Shown piece by piece: positions 29,293 through 32,242 of a DNA stretch of 32,242 nt; the stretch's first letter is position 1; the number at the start of each line of letters is the position of its first letter. Under the pieces are notes generated by a model. That model did no database searches, was not told where the DNA came from, and saw only the letters and a list, made by a program, of their open reading frames with translations. Made by a program: the position numbers and the translations under genes. The stretch comes from a virus: positions 1 to 32,242 of the IMG/VR virus record IMGVR_UViG_3300021425_000104; one strand, 5' to 3'.

Positions 29293-31013
29293 CCTGTTAA
29301 TCCTCTATACAGGCCCAATCCAGATATACCTGCCCCCAAGGCTTGCTGTATTGGATTATATGCTTGATAGGTAGCCGTGCTGATATCAGGTTGTATAGGC
29401 ATACCGCTAAGTAAACCAGCAAACCTTTCATACTGACGCATTGGGTAGTCTTGCTGACGCAAGAAGTCCTGATATGCAAGGTCAAGTCTTGCCTGATCCT
29501 CTCCCCTAATGTCACGACCAATGGTCTCAAGTAGCTGGGCACCCTGTATGTCTGCTGCCCTTGCTCTCTCGCCATAGTCTACAAGCCCTCTACCAGCCCC
29601 TAGAGCAGCCTGATACGCAGCTAGGCCCTGACCTGCACCAAACTGTCTTGACGCTTCTCTAGCAGACTGCACACGCGCTCTCTCAGCGGCCTCTGCTGCC
29701 TGTACTCTAGCAGCCTCATCAAGGCTTATGCCCTGAACACGGGCAAGCTCCGCAGCTTCAGCCGCTTGGACCCTTGCGGCCTCATCTAAGCTAATTCCCT
29801 GTGTGCGAGCAAGCTCTGCTGCACGTGCATTTTGCACCCTTGCATCCTCTGCAACATCAATGCCTTGAACACGCGCTCTTTCCGCAGCCTCTGAAGACTG
29901 TATTCTAGCTGCCTCGTCCAAGCTAATCCCTTGAGTTCTGGCAAGTTCAGCCGCCTCTGACCTCTGGACTCTAGCCGCTTCATCAAGACTAATGCCTTGG
30001 GTACGTGCAAGTTCAGCCGCTCTAGCGTTCTGCACTCTGCCAGCTTCCCCAGCACGACCAGCTTCCATTCTGCCGATCTCACTAATATTTAAGCCTTGAG
30101 TTCTACCAAGCTCCGCTGCACGGCGGGCGTCAACTTCCATCTGTGCTGCCCTGTCAGCTTCAAACGCCTTCATTGCTTGTTGGAACGCAGCCTGACTTCC
30201 AGCCGCTTGGATATCACCAAGTTGCTCTCGCAAACCTTCTTCTGCCATGCCTTGCTGTACAGCCTGACGCGATCCACCAAGTGCCCCTGCGGTTACTGCG
30301 CTAGCGTCCCTTGCAGCTTGACTTCTGCCAAAGTCTTCACGGGCCTCACGCTTCTGAACATCCACAACATTCTGCATGTATGGGTCCATATACTGCTGAA
30401 CTTCAGCCCCAGTAAACTGACGGGCTGGATCAAAGTCATATTGATCAGCAGTCTGCGCGGAGAACTTAGCTTCTTGGAAGTCTGCGAATGGGTCAGCACT
30501 GCCAGCCCTGAAGCCAGCGTATGGATCTGCCCTACCAGCTTGAAAACCTGTGTACTCAGTGCCTCTACCCGCTCTAAAATCAGCGAATGGATCTGCGGAA
30601 CCTGCACGGAAGCCAGCATATGGGTCAGCCCTGCCCGCTTGGAACCCTGTGTATTCGTCAAATGCGCCTGTATTGTAGTTAGCTAACCCCTCAAGGCCCG
30701 CAATCCCTCTGCGCTGTAGGGCAACCGCCTCATCAAGGCCCCCAATAGGTGTTTCAGCAATACCACGAACCATAGCGCGGGATGTATTGATATCACCGTA
30801 GTCTTCAGATCCAGCTATACGCTCACCGCCATACGGCACATATGTAGACTCACCCGCAAGATCCCCGTATGTATCAGGGTCATCAGGATAAAAGGGTTGT
30901 GTCGCCTCTTCCGCACCTTTCAGAAGTCTACGAAAGTACGGGTCTGCATATTCTGGCAGACTTACTGTTCTTGTGGTGCCGCCAGACTCTACCTGCTGTG
31001 ATCCCTTGCCCAT
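29289..31013 (-). CDS. repeat-rich structural protein (574 residues)
   Basis: ATG at 31013 with GGAG upstream. The N-terminal 115 residues are Pro/Gly/Tyr-rich. Residues about 119-184 are six 11-residue units of the form xFxAGxADPxA, arranged as two 33-residue blocks. Residues about 295-455 are a long series of 22-residue units (AAELARTQGISLDEAARVQ plus three), each two 11-residue halves, which fits a hendecad, right-handed coiled coil. The C-terminus ends GAGISGLGLYRGLTG. The protein is Ala/Arg/Gln-rich. By gene order it corresponds to T7 gp14, an ejected internal virion protein, but there is no sequence similarity I can show. Long helical rods suit a virion or ejection-tube component. Confidence 0.78.
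   Translation of the reverse strand: MGKGSQQVESGGTTRTVSLPEYADPYFRRLLKGAEEATQPFYPDDPDTYGDLAGESTYVPYGGERIAGSEDYGDINTSRAMVRGIAETPIGGLDEAVALQRRGIAGLEGLANYNTGAFDEYTGFQAGRADPYAGFRAGSADPFADFRAGRGTEYTGFQAGRADPYAGFRAGSADPFADFQEAKFSAQTADQYDFDPARQFTGAEVQQYMDPYMQNVVDVQKREAREDFGRSQAARDASAVTAGALGGSRQAVQQGMAEEGLREQLGDIQAAGSQAAFQQAMKAFEADRAAQMEVDARRAAELGRTQGLNISEIGRMEAGRAGEAGRVQNARAAELARTQGISLDEAARVQRSEAAELARTQGISLDEAARIQSSEAAERARVQGIDVAEDARVQNARAAELARTQGISLDEAARVQAAEAAELARVQGISLDEAARVQAAEAAERARVQSAREASRQFGAGQGLAAYQAALGAGRGLVDYGERARAADIQGAQLLETIGRDIRGEDQARLDLAYQDFLRQQDYPMRQYERFAGLLSGMPIQPDISTATYQAYNPIQQALGAGISGLGLYRGLTG
29650..30130 (-). repeat. 66-bp coding repeats (22-residue units)
   Basis: About six tandem copies, some diverged, of a 66-bp unit encoding AAELARTQGISLDEAARVQ plus three variable residues. 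The middle copies differ at a few codons, and one unit (ERARVQGIDVAEDARVQNAR) is more divergent. DNA similarity is high enough for slippage or recombination to change copy number. Confidence 0.8.
30463..30660 (-). repeat. two 99-bp coding repeats (33-residue units)
   Basis: Two nearly identical 33-residue blocks starting YTGFQAGRADPYAGFRAG, 99 bases apart, each built from three 11-residue sub-units. The second block diverges at its end into QEAKFSAQT. Confidence 0.8.
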
Positions 31014-31014
31014 C

Positions 31015-31431
31015 CTATAACTCCATGCGGTATGCTATATACTCTGAATAAAAGCCGTTCCCCCGTAAAGCTCTTTCCCAACCTTTTCTGCCATAACCTT
31101 CTAAGTGTTGACAGTCATTTTCTTTTGCGAAGCGACCTATTGTTTCAATAACAGTGTCTTTCCACTTGTGTAGTTTAGTGCCGCCAACAAAATCAAGAAC
31201 CATAGCCTTCCTTCTAGGGTATGTTGCTATCCTTGTTGTTATTGCAGCGACCATATTATCCTCTTCATCAAGAACTACCCAGAGAACGTATATGTCTCTA
31301 AGGATTCCATCTAAAACATCTAAGATGTTTATCTTCCCCCTAGATGTATCCTCAACGCTCTTCCTTAGTAACCCTTCAACATCCTTCCAAACATGCTTTA
31401 CAGCCTCTTTAGGAACTGTGCTAACTCTCAA
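31015..31431 (-). CDS. GNAT-like internal virion protein, T7 gp13-like position
   Basis: 138 residues, the same length I recall for T7 gp13. The order helix (VPKEAVKHVWKDVEGLL), strands (YVLWVVLDEEDNMVAAITTRIATYP, then AMVLDFVGGTKLHKWKDTVIETI) and C-terminal GYGRKGWERALRGNGF fits an acetyltransferase-like fold as used, often without known catalysis, by phage internal core proteins. The start is TTG at 31431, which lies in the GGGGGTTG end of the upstream gene and overlaps it by 11 bases; no ATG is available. It precedes the 574-residue gene by one base. Function as scaffold-associated or internal protein is inferred. Confidence 0.68.
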   Translation of the reverse strand: MRVSTVPKEAVKHVWKDVEGLLRKSVEDTSRGKINILDVLDGILRDIYVLWVVLDEEDNMVAAITTRIATYPRRKAMVLDFVGGTKLHKWKDTVIETIGRFAKENDCQHLEGYGRKGWERALRGNGFYSEYIAYRMEL

Positions 31432-32242
31432 CCCCCACCATCTCCCTTATTTTTTCTGGAGCTTTCTCTTCAGACTGATTGATGATGTCTAAGAAATCAC
31501 TGCCAAACTCGTCTTGGATAGCCTTGGTTGTAGGCTGTCTCATGACGAACTCCCCCTCAGTGAGAAGAACATCTTGCTCACCGTCTAATGATGCAGGGAT
31601 CATGTCATCTTCACCAGATCCATCACCCATGCCCTCAACCATTCCCTTGTCGCCGTTGGCAAAGCGCTCAATGGTGTCATCAAGAACACCAGACTGCACT
31701 TTTTCTACAAGATCTTCCAAAGCTTCTTGACCGTACTTGTCAAGGAATATTCCAAGAGCAATCTCTGGCGCATCAGACAATCCCTTGATTGCCTTTACTG
31801 CCTCAACGATCACATCCTTTTCATTCATGTCTTCTTGCGCTTCTACCTCACCGCCCTCTGCAAATCCTAAAGCTGTTGTTCTTGCAAGGGGGTTTGCGCC
31901 TTGAAGATCTACAAGTGAGAACGGATCTTCAGGAATGCGGTTAAGGCTAGGCGGAACATCAAACCCGTTGTTGGAGTCAAACAACTTAGCCTCTTCTCCC
32001 AGATAACCAAAGTTTGGGTTTGGTCTAGCAAAAGGATCTATGGGCCGTGGTCCAAAATCAGAAAAAATAGGGCCAGTAGGGAGTCCAATTGAATCTACTA
32101 TACCAAAAGACTGCTGTTGGAATACATTTGGACCAAATCTATTCTTAGCCATCGTCTCAACTTCTTGAATAAATGGCTTAACCTTTTCGCCAGTAGTTGA
32201 GTTAATGCCCTGTGTAAGCGCATTAGCCAATGGATTAAACGC
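31421..32242 (-). CDS. structural protein, 5' end cut by window edge
   Basis: At least 273 residues; the frame is open to the last base of the window, and although a TTG lies at 32230, the true start is probably beyond. The N-terminal half is Pro/Phe/Asn-rich and little structured. Residues after about 125 are helical and acidic. A block MVEGMGDGSGEDDMIPAS, then LDGEQDVLLTEGEFVM, matches a repeat pattern (GPGxGxxDxIPAxLxxGEFV) common in phage structural proteins, thought to be virion-associated. Upstream of the gp13-like gene in the same operon. Exact role unknown. Confidence 0.75.
   Translation of the reverse strand, partial: AFNPLANALTQGINSTTGEKVKPFIQEVETMAKNRFGPNVFQQQSFGIVDSIGLPTGPIFSDFGPRPIDPFARPNPNFGYLGEEAKLFDSNNGFDVPPSLNRIPEDPFSLVDLQGANPLARTTALGFAEGGEVEAQEDMNEKDVIVEAVKAIKGLSDAPEIALGIFLDKYGQEALEDLVEKVQSGVLDDTIERFANGDKGMVEGMGDGSGEDDMIPASLDGEQDVLLTEGEFVMRQPTTKAIQDEFGSDFLDIINQSEEKAPEKIREMVGVES

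Noticed and set aside
29650-30660. Tandem repeats as a CRISPR array
   Set aside because: The repeats are in frame within a long coding sequence, have no unique spacers, and vary by codon changes.

Overview
This window is part of a tailed double-stranded DNA bacteriophage genome. It encodes both terminase subunits, a T7 gp4-like primase-helicase, a RusA-type resolvase, an exonuclease/annealing-protein recombination module, a SleB-type cell-wall hydrolase, and a run of very large, repeat-rich virion proteins. The internal-virion-like block, the C-terminally anchored protein at the left edge, and the MNILEQTEAL-type and GDGxxDxIPA-type structural proteins look like families I associate with marine podovirus-like phages. 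An alphaproteobacterial host is plausible but unproven. No integrase, DNA polymerase, portal or capsid gene is visible, so lifestyle and exact group cannot be settled here.

Layout. (1) 1-703, plus strand: two small genes, the first with a C-terminal membrane anchor. (2) 717-3109, minus strand: terS then terL, separated by an unusual 353-base gap holding tandem 17-bp AT-rich repeats and a strong G-quadruplex motif. Two duplicated promoter-like boxes lie upstream of terS. (3) 3110-3863: a long non-coding stretch, partly GC-rich. (4) 3864-11581, plus strand: tightly packed small early-type genes around a MoxR-like AAA+ ATPase and its metallopeptidase/VWA partner, then a SleB hydrolase and a winged-helix protein. 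(5) 11582-11775: two strong terminators facing each other. (6) 11776-14288, minus strand: a small gene, the primase-helicase and RusA, with a second cluster of the same 17-bp AT-rich repeats between the last two. (7) 14360-18212, plus strand: Cas4/RecB-like exonuclease, XRE-type regulator, DUF1071-like annealing protein, SSB-like protein, AlpA-like HTH, a possible PD-(D/E)XK protein and a ParB/Srx-fold protein. (8) 18321-32242, minus strand: five structural genes in an order reminiscent of T7 genes 13-14-15-16, ending in a 2816-residue polyvalent protein.

The most unusual signal is a short palindrome, consensus AAAGTTC-N4-GAACTTT with a GCAC/GTGC half-site variant, found 13 times across the window. 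Five copies begin at or within a stop codon, two more lie between genes and six lie inside genes. Its form and placement recall either mini-terminators or the dispersed stoperator sites of mycobacteriophage L5. Other leads are an RNA leader hairpin repeated with compensatory base changes, SSB-like acidic -PF tails on two replication proteins, RelA/SpoT-like and BECR-nuclease-like segments inside the giant virion protein, and 11-residue periodicity in the 574-residue structural protein. All assignments come from reading the sequence by eye; no database search was run.
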